A DNA stretch of 64,000 nucleotides from Solirubrobacter sp963837485 (GCA_963837485.1 CAWINP010000007.1:605433-669432), one strand, 5' to 3'; numbered from the stretch's first letter, positions 30,323 through 38,944 are shown. Program-made: numbers and translations. Notes: generated by a model not told the origin, from the sequence alone.

Positions 30323-32292
30323 TGCAGGTCGCAGGAACTCCACGTCTCGCAAGGCTTCTGCTGATCGCGGCCGGCGTGTGCCTGGGCGCGGTCGTGCTGC
30401 TCGACCTCGGGCTCGTGCCTGCCGCCCTCGCGGGCACGTTCGACAAGGCCTACTACGCGACCGAGTTTCTGGTCGCGACCGCGTGCGCGCTGCGGGCGCG
30501 GCGCGTGTCAGGCGCCGAGCGCGCGGCGTGGGCCGTCCTGACCTTCGGGCTGCTCGGCTTCGCGGCCGCCGACATCTATTGGCTGGTGGCGCTGCAGGAT
30601 CTCGCCTCTCCGCCGTACCCGTCGCCGGCCGACGCCCTCTACCTGAGCATCTACCCCGCGGCGTTCGCCGCGCTCGTCCTGCTGCTGCGCGCGCGCGGCG
30701 GGCACCCGTCGGCCGCGCTCTGGCTCGACGGCCTCGTCTGCGGGCTGGCGGTCTCGGCGATCGGCGCCGCGCTCGCGCTCGACGTCGTCGCGAGCACCGA
30801 CGGCGCGCTGTCGACGGTCGCGACGAATCTGGCGTACCCGCTCGGCGACCTCACGCTGCTCGCGTTCGTGATCGTCGCGATCACGGTCACCGGATGGCGC
30901 GCGGGATCGACCTGGCGGCTGCTCGCGCTGGCGTTCGCGGTCTGGGCGGTCGCCGACACGGTGTACCTCTACCAGACCGCGATGGGCACCTATCGCGAGA
31001 ACACGATCCTCGACGCCGCATGGCCCGCCGCGTACGTGCTGATCGGCATGGCGGCCTGGCAGCCGGCCCGCCGCCTGGACGCGCGCCGCCTGCGCGGCGC
31101 CACGCTGGCGTTCCCCGCGGCGATGACGCTCGTCGCGCTCGGCCTGCTGATGGTCGATCACTACAACCGGCTCAACCTCGTCGCGCTGTGGCTCGCCTGC
31201 GGTGCGATGGTCGTCGCCGTCGCCCGCTTCGCGCTGACATTGCGCGAGAACCTGCAGATGCTTCGCTCCAGCGAGGCAGAGGCGTCGACGGACGCGCTCA
31301 CCGGCCTCGGCAATCGCCGCGCGCTGCTGCGCGACCTCGAGCACGCGCTGTCGGAGCCGTCCGCCGCCCTCGTGCTGCTCGACCTCGACGGGTTCAAGTC
31401 CTACAACGACCGCTTCGGCCACCTCGCCGGCGACGCGCTGCTGAACCGGCTCGGCCGGCGGCTCGCCGCTGAGGCGGGCCGCGCCGGCGCCGCCTACCGC
31501 ATGGGCGGCGATGAGTTCTGCGTCCTGGTCTCCCCGATCGCCGAGCCGCCCGAGGCGCTCGGCGCCCGCGTGGCCGGAGCGATGAGCGAGTCCGGCGAGC
31601 AGTTCACGATCGGCTGCTCGTTCGGCACCGTCGTGCTCGGCGCCGAGGCGGGGGATCCGTCGGACGCGCTCCGGCTCGCCGACCAGCGCATGTATGCGCA
31701 CAAGCGCAACGGCCGGCCGAGCTCGGACGAGCTCATCCACCGCGTCCTGCTGCACGTGGCCGCCGAGCACGACGGCGAGCTGCGCGAGCACGTCGACGAC
31801 GTCGCCGAGCTGGCCGAGGCCGTCGCCCGCGAGCTCGACCTCGACGAGCAGGCCCTGAAGGAGGTGTGCCGCGCGGCGACGCTGCACGACATCGGCAAGA
31901 TCGCGATCCCCGACGCGATCCTGCACGCCCCGCGCGCGCTCACCGAGGAGGAGTGGCAGTACATGCGCCGCCACACGATCATCGGCGAGCGGATCATCAA
32001 CGCCGCCCCCGGCCTCGGCCGCGTCGCGGGCATGGTCCGCTCCAGCCACGAGCGCTGGGACGGCGCCGGCTATCCGGACGGCCTCGCCGGCGACGACATC
32101 CCGCTCGGCGCCCGCATCGTCTCGGTCTGCGACGCCTACGACGCCATCGTCACCGACCGCGCCTACCGCGACGCGCGCCCGCCCGACGAGGCGCTCGCCG
32201 AGCTCGCCCGCTGCTCGGGCACGCAGTTCGACCCGCGCGTGGTCGCCGCGTTCGCCGCGATGATGGCGCGCGCGACGCTCGAGCCCGCGTAA
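30322..32292 (+). CDS. GGDEF + HD-GYP cyclic-di-GMP protein
   Basis: A 656-residue membrane protein. About nine helices (10-300) form an N-terminal sensor. A GGDEF domain (about 325-480) has an intact GGDEF at 395-399; the usual RxxD inhibitory site is absent. An HD-GYP phosphodiesterase domain (about 480-640) carries HDIGK (His522-Asp523) and ERWDGAGYPDGL (GYP 583-585). It may therefore both make and degrade c-di-GMP. The GTG start overlaps the previous stop (TAGTG), so its translation is coupled to the LysR-esterase fusion. Confidence 0.88.
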   Translation: MQVAGTPRLARLLLIAAGVCLGAVVLLDLGLVPAALAGTFDKAYYATEFLVATACALRARRVSGAERAAWAVLTFGLLGFAAADIYWLVALQDLASPPYPSPADALYLSIYPAAFAALVLLLRARGGHPSAALWLDGLVCGLAVSAIGAALALDVVASTDGALSTVATNLAYPLGDLTLLAFVIVAITVTGWRAGSTWRLLALAFAVWAVADTVYLYQTAMGTYRENTILDAAWPAAYVLIGMAAWQPARRLDARRLRGATLAFPAAMTLVALGLLMVDHYNRLNLVALWLACGAMVVAVARFALTLRENLQMLRSSEAEASTDALTGLGNRRALLRDLEHALSEPSAALVLLDLDGFKSYNDRFGHLAGDALLNRLGRRLAAEAGRAGAAYRMGGDEFCVLVSPIAEPPEALGARVAGAMSESGEQFTIGCSFGTVVLGAEAGDPSDALRLADQRMYAHKRNGRPSSDELIHRVLLHVAAEHDGELREHVDDVAELAEAVARELDLDEQALKEVCRAATLHDIGKIAIPDAILHAPRALTEEEWQYMRRHTIIGERIINAAPGLGRVAGMVRSSHERWDGAGYPDGLAGDDIPLGARIVSVCDAYDAIVTDRAYRDARPPDEALAELARCSGTQFDPRVVAAFAAMMARATLEPA

Positions 32293-32321
32293 CGGCCTGC
32301 GCGCGGGGACGACAATGGCCC

Positions 32322-33089
32322 ATGGCCATCCCCGCCTCCATCCGGAAGTTCATCGACGACCAGGCCGACCGGTCCCCTGGCGTCTACACCGACCTGCGCG
32401 CCGTCGTGTTCAACGGCACGCTGAAGCGCTCGCCCGAGCGCAGCCACACCGACGGCCTGCTGGCCATCTCGAAGGACCTGATGGAGCGGCTCGGCGTGCG
32501 CGTCGACGAGGTCCGCACCGCCGACCACGAGATCCCCGCCGGCGTGTGGCCGGACATGACCGCGCAGGGCTACGAGCGCGATGATTTCCCCGCGCTGTAC
32601 CGCGACCTTGTCCTCCCCGCCGACATCGTCCTGATCGCCGGCCCGATCTGGCTCGGCGACCAGAGCTCGCTCACGCGCAAGATCATCGAGCGCCTGTACG
32701 CCTACTCCGGCGACGTCAACGAGGCCGGCCAGTGGTCCTATTACGGCAAGGTCGGCGGCGTGCTCACGACCGGCAACGAGGACGGCGGCAAGCACGTCAG
32801 CGCGCAGGTGCTCTATGCGCTTCAGCACATCGGCCTCACGATCCCCCCGCAGTCCGACGCCTACTGGAACGGCGAGGCCGGCCCCGGACCCTCCTACCTC
32901 GACCCCGAGGCGGGCGGCGAGCGCAACGCGTGGACGACGCGTAACACCGTCTTCATGACCTGGAACCTGTTGCACCTCGCGCGCATGCTCAAGGACGCGG
33001 GCGGCATCCCCGCCTACGGCAACGACACGCGCGACTGGGACCTCGAGCACCCGGACCACCCGAACCCGGAGTACCGCGTCACGGCGTAG
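32322..33089 (+). CDS. Flavodoxin-like NADPH-dependent FMN reductase
   Basis: A 255-residue protein of the NAD(P)H-quinone/FMN-reductase flavodoxin-like fold. The phosphate-binding loop is FNGTLKRSPERSHTDGLL. Strand motifs ADIVLIAGPIWLGDQSSLTRKIIERL and VGGVLTTGNEDGGKHVSAQVLYALQHIGLTI (in part) form the flavin site. It probably reduces quinones or flavins using NAD(P)H in the cytoplasm. It starts 29 nt after the c-di-GMP gene. The AraC regulator gene is convergent. Confidence 0.85.
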   Translation: MAIPASIRKFIDDQADRSPGVYTDLRAVVFNGTLKRSPERSHTDGLLAISKDLMERLGVRVDEVRTADHEIPAGVWPDMTAQGYERDDFPALYRDLVLPADIVLIAGPIWLGDQSSLTRKIIERLYAYSGDVNEAGQWSYYGKVGGVLTTGNEDGGKHVSAQVLYALQHIGLTIPPQSDAYWNGEAGPGPSYLDPEAGGERNAWTTRNTVFMTWNLLHLARMLKDAGGIPAYGNDTRDWDLEHPDHPNPEYRVTA

Positions 33090-33100
33090 GGGCCGCGGCG

Positions 33101-34069
33101 TTACGCGGCGCGCCGCCAGCGACCGGGCGGCTGCCCGCGATGGCGGCTGAACGCGCGGTTGAACGCGTACTCCGACGTGTAGCCGACGCCGCGGGCGATC
33201 GTCTCGACCGGCTCGGTCGTGTCGCGCAGGCGGCGCGCGGCGAGGTCCATGCGCCACCGGGTCAGGTACGTCAGCGGCGGCTCGCCGACCAGCTCGGCGA
33301 AGCGCCGGGCGAGCGTGGCGCGCGAGAGGTGCACCTCCGCCGCCAGGCGCTCGATCGTCCACGGCTCCGCGGGGCGCTCGTGCAGCACGGCGAGCGCCCG
33401 CGCGATCACCGGGTCATTGAGCGCGTGCAGCCACGAGGGCTGCTCGCCCGCAGTCGCGCTCCAGGCGCGCACCGCGTGGATCAGCAGCAGGTCGATCAGC
33501 CGCGCGACCGCGGCCCGGGCGCCGGCGTCGCGGGTCCCGAGCTCCCCGGCGAGCAGCGTGACCAGCGCGGCGACCTTCCCCCCGCCCACCGGGTCGGCCG
33601 GCACGTGCAGGACCGGCGGCAGGAGCGACAGCAGCGGCTGCGCGACGTCATGGTCGTAGTCGTAGCCCGCGCACACGAACGTCGTCGTCGCCCCCCGGCC
33701 GTCGAGCACGAGATCGCCCTCCGGCGTCATCTCGCGCTCCTTGAGGCCGCGGTCGAACGGCCGGCAGCGCGCGTCCGGCGCCGAGGAGAGCCGGTGCCGC
33801 ACGCCGGTCGGCAGCAGCAGCAGGTCGCCCGGCATCAGCTGCCGCGGCTCGGAGCCCTCGACGCGCAGCCACGCCGTGCCGGACGTGATCGCGTGGAAGG
33901 CGGCGCCGCCGGACCGCGGGAGGTCCAGGCCCCACGGCGCGGCAGCGCGCACGTTGCCCAGCAGCGCGCCGCGCACGCGGCTGAGGTCGAGCACGTCGGC
34001 GAGCGGGTCCACGATCGTCACTGTACGCGCATTGAGACGTCCGAGCAAGAACCCGCGCCTTGCAGTCAT
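33101..34069 (-). CDS. AraC-family regulator with cupin sensor domain
   Basis: A 322-residue regulator. The N-terminal AraC-type cupin (about 10-190) begins VDPLADVLDLSRVRGAL, the usual start of this group, and contains PGDLLLLPTGVRHRL. Two C-terminal helix-turn-helices (about 225-320) have IERLAAEVHLSRATLARRFAELVGEPPLTYL and IARGVGYTSEYAFNRAFSRHRGQPP in part. GTG 34081 or an internal GTG nearer VDPLADV are alternative starts. It is divergent from the SDR at 34105 and probably controls it. Confidence 0.88.
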   Translation of the reverse strand: MTARRGFLLGRLNARTVTIVDPLADVLDLSRVRGALLGNVRAAAPWGLDLPRSGGAAFHAITSGTAWLRVEGSEPRQLMPGDLLLLPTGVRHRLSSAPDARCRPFDRGLKEREMTPEGDLVLDGRGATTTFVCAGYDYDHDVAQPLLSLLPPVLHVPADPVGGGKVAALVTLLAGELGTRDAGARAAVARLIDLLLIHAVRAWSATAGEQPSWLHALNDPVIARALAVLHERPAEPWTIERLAAEVHLSRATLARRFAELVGEPPLTYLTRWRMDLAARRLRDTTEPVETIARGVGYTSEYAFNRAFSRHRGQPPGRWRRAA

Positions 34070-34104
34070 TGGTCGACTCACGGTCCGGCCATAGCGTGCG
34101 AGTC

Positions 34105-34812
34105 ATGGACATCAAAGGAAGCACCGTCGTCGTCACCGGCGCCAATCGCGGGCTCGGCCGCAGCCTGCTGGACGCGCTGCTCGAGCGCGGCGCCGCGAAG
34201 GTCTACGCCGCCTCGCGCACCCCGTCCGCGCCGGCCGACGCGCACGTCGTCGCGCTCGAGCTCGACCTGACCCGTCGGGACACGATCGCCGCCGCCGCCC
34301 GCGCCGCGAGCGACGCCACGATCGTGATCAACAACGCCGGAACCGCGGCGTTCGCGGCCCCGCTCGACGCCGAGCCGGACGCCGTGCGCGCCGAGATGGC
34401 GGTCAACTACGACGGGACATTCGAGGTCGTGCGCGCGTTCGTGCCGGTGCTCGAGCGCAACGGCGGCGGCGCGATCGTCAACGTGCTGTCGCTGCTCTCG
34501 CTCGCGAGCACGCCGCCGATGGCCGGGTACTCGGCGTCCAAGGCCGCCGCGCACTCGCTCACCCAGGCGCTGCGGCCGGTGCTGCGCGAGAAGGGCATCG
34601 CCGTCCACGGCGTCTATCCCGCCGGAATCGACACCGACATGCTGGCCGGCATCGACGCGCCCAAGACGCCCCCGCGGGAGGTGGCCGACGGGCTGCTCGA
34701 CGGCCTCGCGGCCGGCGAGGAGGACATCTTCCCGGACCCCAACGCGCGCGCCATGGCCGGCATGTGGTGGGCCGACCCGAAGGCGTTCGAGCGCGCGTTC
34801 AGCGGGGCGTGA
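34105..34812 (+). CDS. SDR-family oxidoreductase
   Basis: A 235-residue classical short-chain dehydrogenase. The cofactor motif is VTGANRGLGRSLLDAL, NNAG follows strand 4, and the catalytic residues are Ser (in VLSLLSLAS) and YSASK. The absence of an acidic residue after strand 2 (YAASRTPS) suggests NADPH. It is divergent from the AraC regulator with a 35-bp gap from the chosen AraC start. Substrate unknown. Confidence 0.9.
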   Translation: MDIKGSTVVVTGANRGLGRSLLDALLERGAAKVYAASRTPSAPADAHVVALELDLTRRDTIAAAARAASDATIVINNAGTAAFAAPLDAEPDAVRAEMAVNYDGTFEVVRAFVPVLERNGGGAIVNVLSLLSLASTPPMAGYSASKAAAHSLTQALRPVLREKGIAVHGVYPAGIDTDMLAGIDAPKTPPREVADGLLDGLAAGEEDIFPDPNARAMAGMWWADPKAFERAFSGA

Positions 34813-34862
34813 GCGCGCGAACGGGGCGGGAGCGCGCGGCCCCCGCCCCGTCGTGGTCGCCG

Positions 34863-35957
34863 CTACTCGGCGGCGGCGCCGGTGAGGCCCGCGGCGGCGG
34901 GCACGGAGCCGGCGGGCGCGAGCGCGCCGTCGTGGCCGACCCGGAAGCCGAACACCGCGCCGCCCGGGCTGACCGCGTACAGGAAGCGGCCGTCACGGCT
35001 GAACGCGAGGTCACGCGGCGTCAGCGGCGCCGGCAGCGACGCCGTGACGTTGCCCGGCGTGACCGGGGTCAGCGCGCCGCCGCGGCCGATCGCGAAGCCG
35101 CTGATGCTCCCGGACGCGTTGCCGGTGTAGGCGAAGCGGCCGTCCGGCGAGACGGCGACCCAGCAGACGCCGCCGAGCCCGATCGGCAGCGCGCCGGTGA
35201 TCGGCGAGAGCGAGCCCGAGAAGCCGATCCGGTACGACGAGACCGAGCTGGTGCCGGCCTCGGAGACGATCGCGTTGCCGTGGGGGTCGAACGCGAAGCC
35301 GAACGGCGTCGTGCCGGCGGAGGCCGAGACGACCGGCGCGTACGGGCGGCCGAGGCGATCCAGCGACAGCGTCTCGAGCCGGTTCGAGACGCGCTCGCTG
35401 ACCAGCAGCCTGCGCCCGTCGGGGCTGACCGACACCTGCGTGGCGCCGGACGCGCCGGGGGCGAGCGCCTCGGTGCCGCCCGGCAGCCGCAGCAGGCGGC
35501 CGAACGGGAGCGCCGCGAAGGAGGCCACGTTGGCGTCGCCGCGCGAGGGGTTGTCGCCCGAGTTGAGCACGTACACGCGGTCGTCGCGCACCGCGACGCT
35601 GACCGGCGCGGCGCCGCCCGAGGGCACGCTGCCGAGCGAGACGAGCCCGCCGCGCGTGACCGCGAACGCGGTCACCGAGTCCGAGGCGGAGTTGACGGCG
35701 TAGACCGTGCGGCCGTCCTCGCTCAGCGCCACCGCGCCCTGGCGGCCGCCCGGCGTCGAGGAGCCGTCGCCGCCGGTGGCGAAGGTGCCGGCGGGCCGCA
35801 GCGAGCCGTCGGCCAGGCGATCGAACTTCTGTACCGCGTTCGGCGCGGCGTTGGTCTCGGTGTAGACGGCCCCGGGGGCGAAGTGCGCCTGTGCCGTCGA
35901 GGCGCCGGCGAGGACGGCGAACAGTGAAGCGAGTACGGCCAACCAGCGGGAACGCAT
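34863..35957 (-). CDS. Secreted lactonase-like beta-propeller protein (1)
   Basis: A 364-residue exported protein with a signal peptide (about 1-24, ending AQA). It has YncE/6-phosphogluconolactonase-like seven-bladed repeats such as VALSEDGRTVYAVNSASDSVTAFAV, VSVSPDGRRLLVSERVSN and VAVSPDGRFAYTGNASGSISGF. It is one of three paralogues here, with those at 46784 and 48283. Enzymatic lactonase activity is not assured; many relatives are surface proteins of unknown role. The ATG is preceded by AAGGAG, and a copy of the GTAACGC-N14-GGAC promoter lies 40 nt upstream. Confidence 0.82.
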   Translation of the reverse strand: MRSRWLAVLASLFAVLAGASTAQAHFAPGAVYTETNAAPNAVQKFDRLADGSLRPAGTFATGGDGSSTPGGRQGAVALSEDGRTVYAVNSASDSVTAFAVTRGGLVSLGSVPSGGAAPVSVAVRDDRVYVLNSGDNPSRGDANVASFAALPFGRLLRLPGGTEALAPGASGATQVSVSPDGRRLLVSERVSNRLETLSLDRLGRPYAPVVSASAGTTPFGFAFDPHGNAIVSEAGTSSVSSYRIGFSGSLSPITGALPIGLGGVCWVAVSPDGRFAYTGNASGSISGFAIGRGGALTPVTPGNVTASLPAPLTPRDLAFSRDGRFLYAVSPGGAVFGFRVGHDGALAPAGSVPAAAGLTGAAAE

Positions 35958-35997
35958 CGGGTCTCCTTAGGAGATCGGGGGAGGAATGGTGGGAGAA

Positions 35998-36022
35998 GTC
36001 CGGCGAGCGGCGCGGGCGTTAC
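35998..36022 (-). promoter_or_regulatory. ECF-type promoter GTAACGC-N14-GGAC (beta-propeller 1)
   Basis: On the minus strand, GTAACGC is followed after exactly 14 bp by GGAC, 40 nt before the beta-propeller ATG. The TAA in the -35 element is also the stop codon of the antiporter gene. It is one of five identical bipartite sites in the window. Confidence 0.75.
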
Positions 36023-37209
36023 ACAGAGACGGCGACATCCGCCGTGCGAGCCCGCAGGAGGGCGAGCCCGGCGACCGGGAAGATCACGACCGACAGCAGC
36101 CCGGCGGCGATCAGCGCGGCGCTGGTGGCGGCGTCGATCACGCCGAGATCGAGCCCGATCGCGGTGGCGGCGACGATGAAGGGGAGCGAGGTCGCCTGCA
36201 ACAGCCCGGCGAGCGCCGCCTGCCGGCCTCCGAGCAGGCGCCGGTAGAGCACGGCCGGAACGCCGCGGACCGCGAGCAGCGCGGCGAGGAAGATCGGGAC
36301 CATGAGGATCGTCGAGGCGCTGCCGGCCAGCGCGCCGAGGTCGTAGCGCACGCCGGTGGTGACGAAGAACGCGGGGATGAAGAAGCCGAAGCCGATCGCC
36401 TCGAGCTTGAGCCGGAACTGCGGGTGGGTCATCGCGCGATCGGCGTCCAGCAGCGTCAGCAGCGCGCCGGCCGCGAACGCGCCGAGGATCGCCTCCAGCC
36501 CGAGCGCCTCGGCGATCGCCGCGAACCCGACCAGCAGCACCATCGCGCCGCGCACGCGGATCTGCGCGGTGGTGTCCTGCAATCGCCTCAGGTCGGCGCC
36601 GATGCGGCGCGAGCGCCCGGCGCCGCGGACGACGATCAGCACCGCCGCGACGAGCGCGAACAGCGAGCCGATCAGCAGCAGCGTCGCGCCGGTCCCGCCC
36701 TCGCCGGTGAAGAAGACCGACAGCAGGATGATCGCGCCGAAGTCGGCGATCGAGCCGGCGGCGATCACCACCTGCCCGAGCGTCGAGCCGCTCTCCCCCG
36801 CGTCCTTGAGCACGGGGATCAGCACCCCGAGCGACGTCGCCACCAGCGTGATCGCCACCAGCAGCGGCGCATCCACGAGCCCGGCCGCCTTCAGGCCCCC
36901 GGCGACGACCAGCGCGATCGCGAACGAGGCCGCGAAGCCGAGCGCGGTCAGCCGCAGCACCGGCCCGCGCAGGCGCGCGAGGTCGATCTCCAGCCCTGCC
37001 AGGAAGAGCAGGAACGCGAGGCCGAGCGTGGAGACGACCGCGATCGTCTGATCGACCTCGACCCACCCCAACACGCTCGGGCCGACGACGATCCCGGCGA
37101 CGATCTCGAGCACGACCGAGGGCAGTCGCGCCCGCGGGAAGAGGCCGAGCACGAACGGCGCGCCGAACGCGACGGCCGAGACGATCAACAAACCGCTGAA
37201 GGCAGGCAT
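36019..37209 (-). CDS. Cation:proton antiporter (CPA2 type)
   Basis: A 396-residue Na+/H+ or K+/H+ exchanger with about 12 membrane helices. The helix 5-6 region has LVATSLGVLIPVLKDAG and GSIADFGAIILLSVF, the latter containing the conserved ion-binding Asp. There is no C-terminal KTN/TrkA nucleotide-binding domain. The promoter motif GTAACGC-N14-GGAC ends only 8 nt before the ATG, so the mRNA is probably leaderless. It follows the RsrA-like gene on the same strand. Confidence 0.88.
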   Translation of the reverse strand: MPAFSGLLIVSAVAFGAPFVLGLFPRARLPSVVLEIVAGIVVGPSVLGWVEVDQTIAVVSTLGLAFLLFLAGLEIDLARLRGPVLRLTALGFAASFAIALVVAGGLKAAGLVDAPLLVAITLVATSLGVLIPVLKDAGESGSTLGQVVIAAGSIADFGAIILLSVFFTGEGGTGATLLLIGSLFALVAAVLIVVRGAGRSRRIGADLRRLQDTTAQIRVRGAMVLLVGFAAIAEALGLEAILGAFAAGALLTLLDADRAMTHPQFRLKLEAIGFGFFIPAFFVTTGVRYDLGALAGSASTILMVPIFLAALLAVRGVPAVLYRRLLGGRQAALAGLLQATSLPFIVAATAIGLDLGVIDAATSAALIAAGLLSVVIFPVAGLALLRARTADVAVSV

Positions 37210-37217
37210 GGCCCAAG

Positions 37218-37242
37218 GTCCGCCGAGGACCGCGGGCGTTAC
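37218..37242 (-). promoter_or_regulatory. ECF-type promoter GTAACGC-N14-GGAC (antiporter)
   Basis: On the minus strand, the -35 GTAACGC and -10 GGAC are 14 bp apart, with the -10 ending 8 nt before the antiporter ATG. The embedded TAA is the stop codon of the RsrA-like gene. The spacing implies transcription starting at or next to the ATG. Confidence 0.75.
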
Positions 37243-37490
37243 GCCGGCGGCCAGTTCCGGAACGCCTCGAGCAGCGCGGTGACCTCCGGCGCCTGCTCGA
37301 GCGCCTTGACGTCGCGAGCGATCCGCACCGTCATGCGCATCTGCTCGACGTAGGCGTCGCAGCCCGGGCAGACCTCGACATGCGCCTCGAACTCGGCGCG
37401 CGTCTGCTCGTCGAGGGCGCCGTCGAAGTACTCGGTCACCAGCTCCACGAGCTCCTGGCAGGTCATGTCGTAGGCATCTCGGGGCGTCAT
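37239..37490 (-). CDS. RsrA-like zinc-binding anti-sigma protein
   Basis: An 83-residue soluble protein with the zinc-anti-sigma pattern Cys11, His37-x3-Cys41-x2-Cys44 (AHVEVCPGC). These positions are the same as in the Streptomyces RsrA family. The start at 37490 is chosen because its ATG overlaps the stop of the upstream kinase gene (ATGA) and gives this numbering; an upstream ATG at 37529 would overlap the -10 of the promoter. No sigma gene is adjacent. Because its promoter matches that of the ECF operon at 53.6 kb, it may bind that sigma factor as a second redox-sensitive brake (inference). Confidence 0.82.
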   Translation of the reverse strand: MTPRDAYDMTCQELVELVTEYFDGALDEQTRAEFEAHVEVCPGCDAYVEQMRMTVRIARDVKALEQAPEVTALLEAFRNWPPA

Positions 37491-38944
37491 CGCCCGAGCG
37501 GGGAATCGCCCGGGTGATTGGTGGTCCATCGTGACGCCCCGGCGTTACACGCGGCCGGGATCTCGGCCCGCAGCGTCGTCCCCGCGCCCCCGGGGCTCGT
37601 GACCTCGAGCGAGCCGCCGAGCGCCTCGACCCGGTCGGCGAGCCCGCGCAGCCCCGATCCGGTCGCCGGGTCGGCGCCGCCGACGCCGTCGTCGGAGACC
37701 TCGACGACGACGCGCTCCTCGTCCACCGCCACCCGCACGCGCGCGCTCGACGCGTGCGCGTACTTGGCCACGTTGGTGAGCGCCTCGGCGATCAGGTAGT
37801 AGGCGGCGGCCTCGACCGGCTCCGGCAGCCGCTCGCCCGGCAGCTCGCCGATCTCCACCGGCACCGGCGCGCGGCCCGCGAGCATCTCGACGGCGGCGCG
37901 CAGGCCGTGGTCGCTGAGCACCGCCGGGTGCAGGCCGCGCGCGAGCTCGCGCAGCTCCTGCAGCGCGAGCGTCAGCTCCTCGGCGGCGGCGGCGAGCCGG
38001 TCGCGCGCGGCGTCGGGATCGGCGTCGAGCTTCGCGAGCGCGAGCCGCAGGGACAGCGCGAGCGTGACGAGCCGCTGCTGGGCGCCGTCGTGGAGGTTGC
38101 GCTCCAGGCGGCGGCGCTCGACGTCGCCGGCGGTCACGATCCGCGCGCGCGAGGCGGCGAGGTCCTCGAGCCGGTCGTGCAGCTCGGCGTTGAGCCGGTG
38201 CACCTCCGCCTCCTGCGCCTTGCGCTCGCCGATGTCGGTGTAGGCGACCATGGTGCCGGCCACCGCCCCGGACGCGTCGCGGACGGGGGCGGCGGCGATC
38301 GACACGGCGACCAGGCTGCCGTCCTTGCCCATCCGCACCGTCTCGAGGTCGTTGACCGACTCGCCCGCCACCACCCGAGCCCACAGGTCCTCGCTCTCGG
38401 CACGCTTGTGCGGCGGCGCCATCGGCAGCCCGCCGCGCCCGAGCATCTCCGCCTCCGTCCAGCCGAAGATCCGCTCCGCCGCAGGGTTCCACAGCCGGAT
38501 CCGCGTATCGACGTCGAACTCCACGAGCGCCACGGGAGACGCGTCGATCAGCGCCTGCTGGCGCAGCTCCTGCGCCCGGCGCTCGCTGATGTCGGTGTAG
38601 GCGACCATGTTGCCGGTGACGCTGCCCGAGGCGTCGCGGACCGGCGCCGCGGCGATCGAGACCGCGACGAGGCTGCCGTCCTTGCGCATCCGCACCGTCT
38701 CGAGGTCGTTGACCGACTCGCCGGCCGCGACGCGCGCGAACAGGTCCTCGGCCTCGGCGCGCCGGTGCGGCGGGGCCAGCGGGAGGCCGCCGCGGCCCAG
38801 CATCTCCTCGCCCGTCCAGCCGAAGATCCGCTCCGCCGCCGGGTTCCACAGCCGGATCCGCGTGTCGAGGCCGAACTCCACGAGCGCGAGCGGCGACGAA
38901 TCGATCAGCGCCTGCAGCTCATCTTGCGCTCGCTCCCGTCCCAC
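37487..38944 (-). CDS. Double-PAS sensor histidine kinase
   Basis: A 485-residue soluble kinase. Two nearly identical PAS domains with PAC motifs (about 12-130 and 131-249) each contain RLWNPAAERIFGWT and GGLP.APPH. A HisKA_3 domain follows with ERRRLERNLHDGAQQRLVTL, then a HATPase with LIAEALTNVAKYAHAS and DDGVGGADPATGSGLRGLADRVEALGG. The last 20 or so residues (after RAEIPAA) are an unusual tail encoded over the embedded promoter. No membrane segment is seen, so it senses a cytoplasmic signal. The GTG at 38944 is the first plausible start; no regulator gene is adjacent. Confidence 0.85.
   Translation of the reverse strand: MGRERAQDELQALIDSSPLALVEFGLDTRIRLWNPAAERIFGWTGEEMLGRGGLPLAPPHRRAEAEDLFARVAAGESVNDLETVRMRKDGSLVAVSIAAAPVRDASGSVTGNMVAYTDISERRAQELRQQALIDASPVALVEFDVDTRIRLWNPAAERIFGWTEAEMLGRGGLPMAPPHKRAESEDLWARVVAGESVNDLETVRMGKDGSLVAVSIAAAPVRDASGAVAGTMVAYTDIGERKAQEAEVHRLNAELHDRLEDLAASRARIVTAGDVERRRLERNLHDGAQQRLVTLALSLRLALAKLDADPDAARDRLAAAAEELTLALQELRELARGLHPAVLSDHGLRAAVEMLAGRAPVPVEIGELPGERLPEPVEAAAYYLIAEALTNVAKYAHASSARVRVAVDEERVVVEVSDDGVGGADPATGSGLRGLADRVEALGGSLEVTSPGGAGTTLRAEIPAACNAGASRWTTNHPGDSPLGR
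37524..37548 (-). promoter_or_regulatory. ECF-type promoter GTAACGC-N14-GGAC (RsrA-like gene)
   Basis: On the minus strand, GTAACGC and GGAC are 14 bp apart, inside the 3' end of the PAS kinase gene. The -10 ends 33 nt before the RsrA-like ATG at 37490. This gives that gene its own transcription independent of the kinase. Confidence 0.72.
38198..38911 (-). repeat. Tandem duplication of a PAS domain, period 357 bp
   Basis: Two in-frame copies (38555-38911 and 38198-38554) each encode a 119-residue PAS+PAC unit starting ALID.SP.ALVEF. The two protein copies differ at roughly one residue in seven, with long identical runs such as GESVNDLETVRM and DGSLVAVSIAAAPVRDAS. This indicates a recent intragenic duplication or ongoing gene conversion. 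Confidence 0.9.

Noticed and set aside
32289..32310. GTAAC followed by GGAC upstream of the flavodoxin-like gene
   Set aside because: The spacer is 13 bp instead of 16 between GTAAC and GGAC, and the GTAAC is made by the stop codon of the c-di-GMP gene.
33100..33104. Minus-strand GTAAC at the end of the AraC gene
   Set aside because: No GGAC at the right distance and no minus-strand gene starts downstream; it is only the AraC stop codon context.
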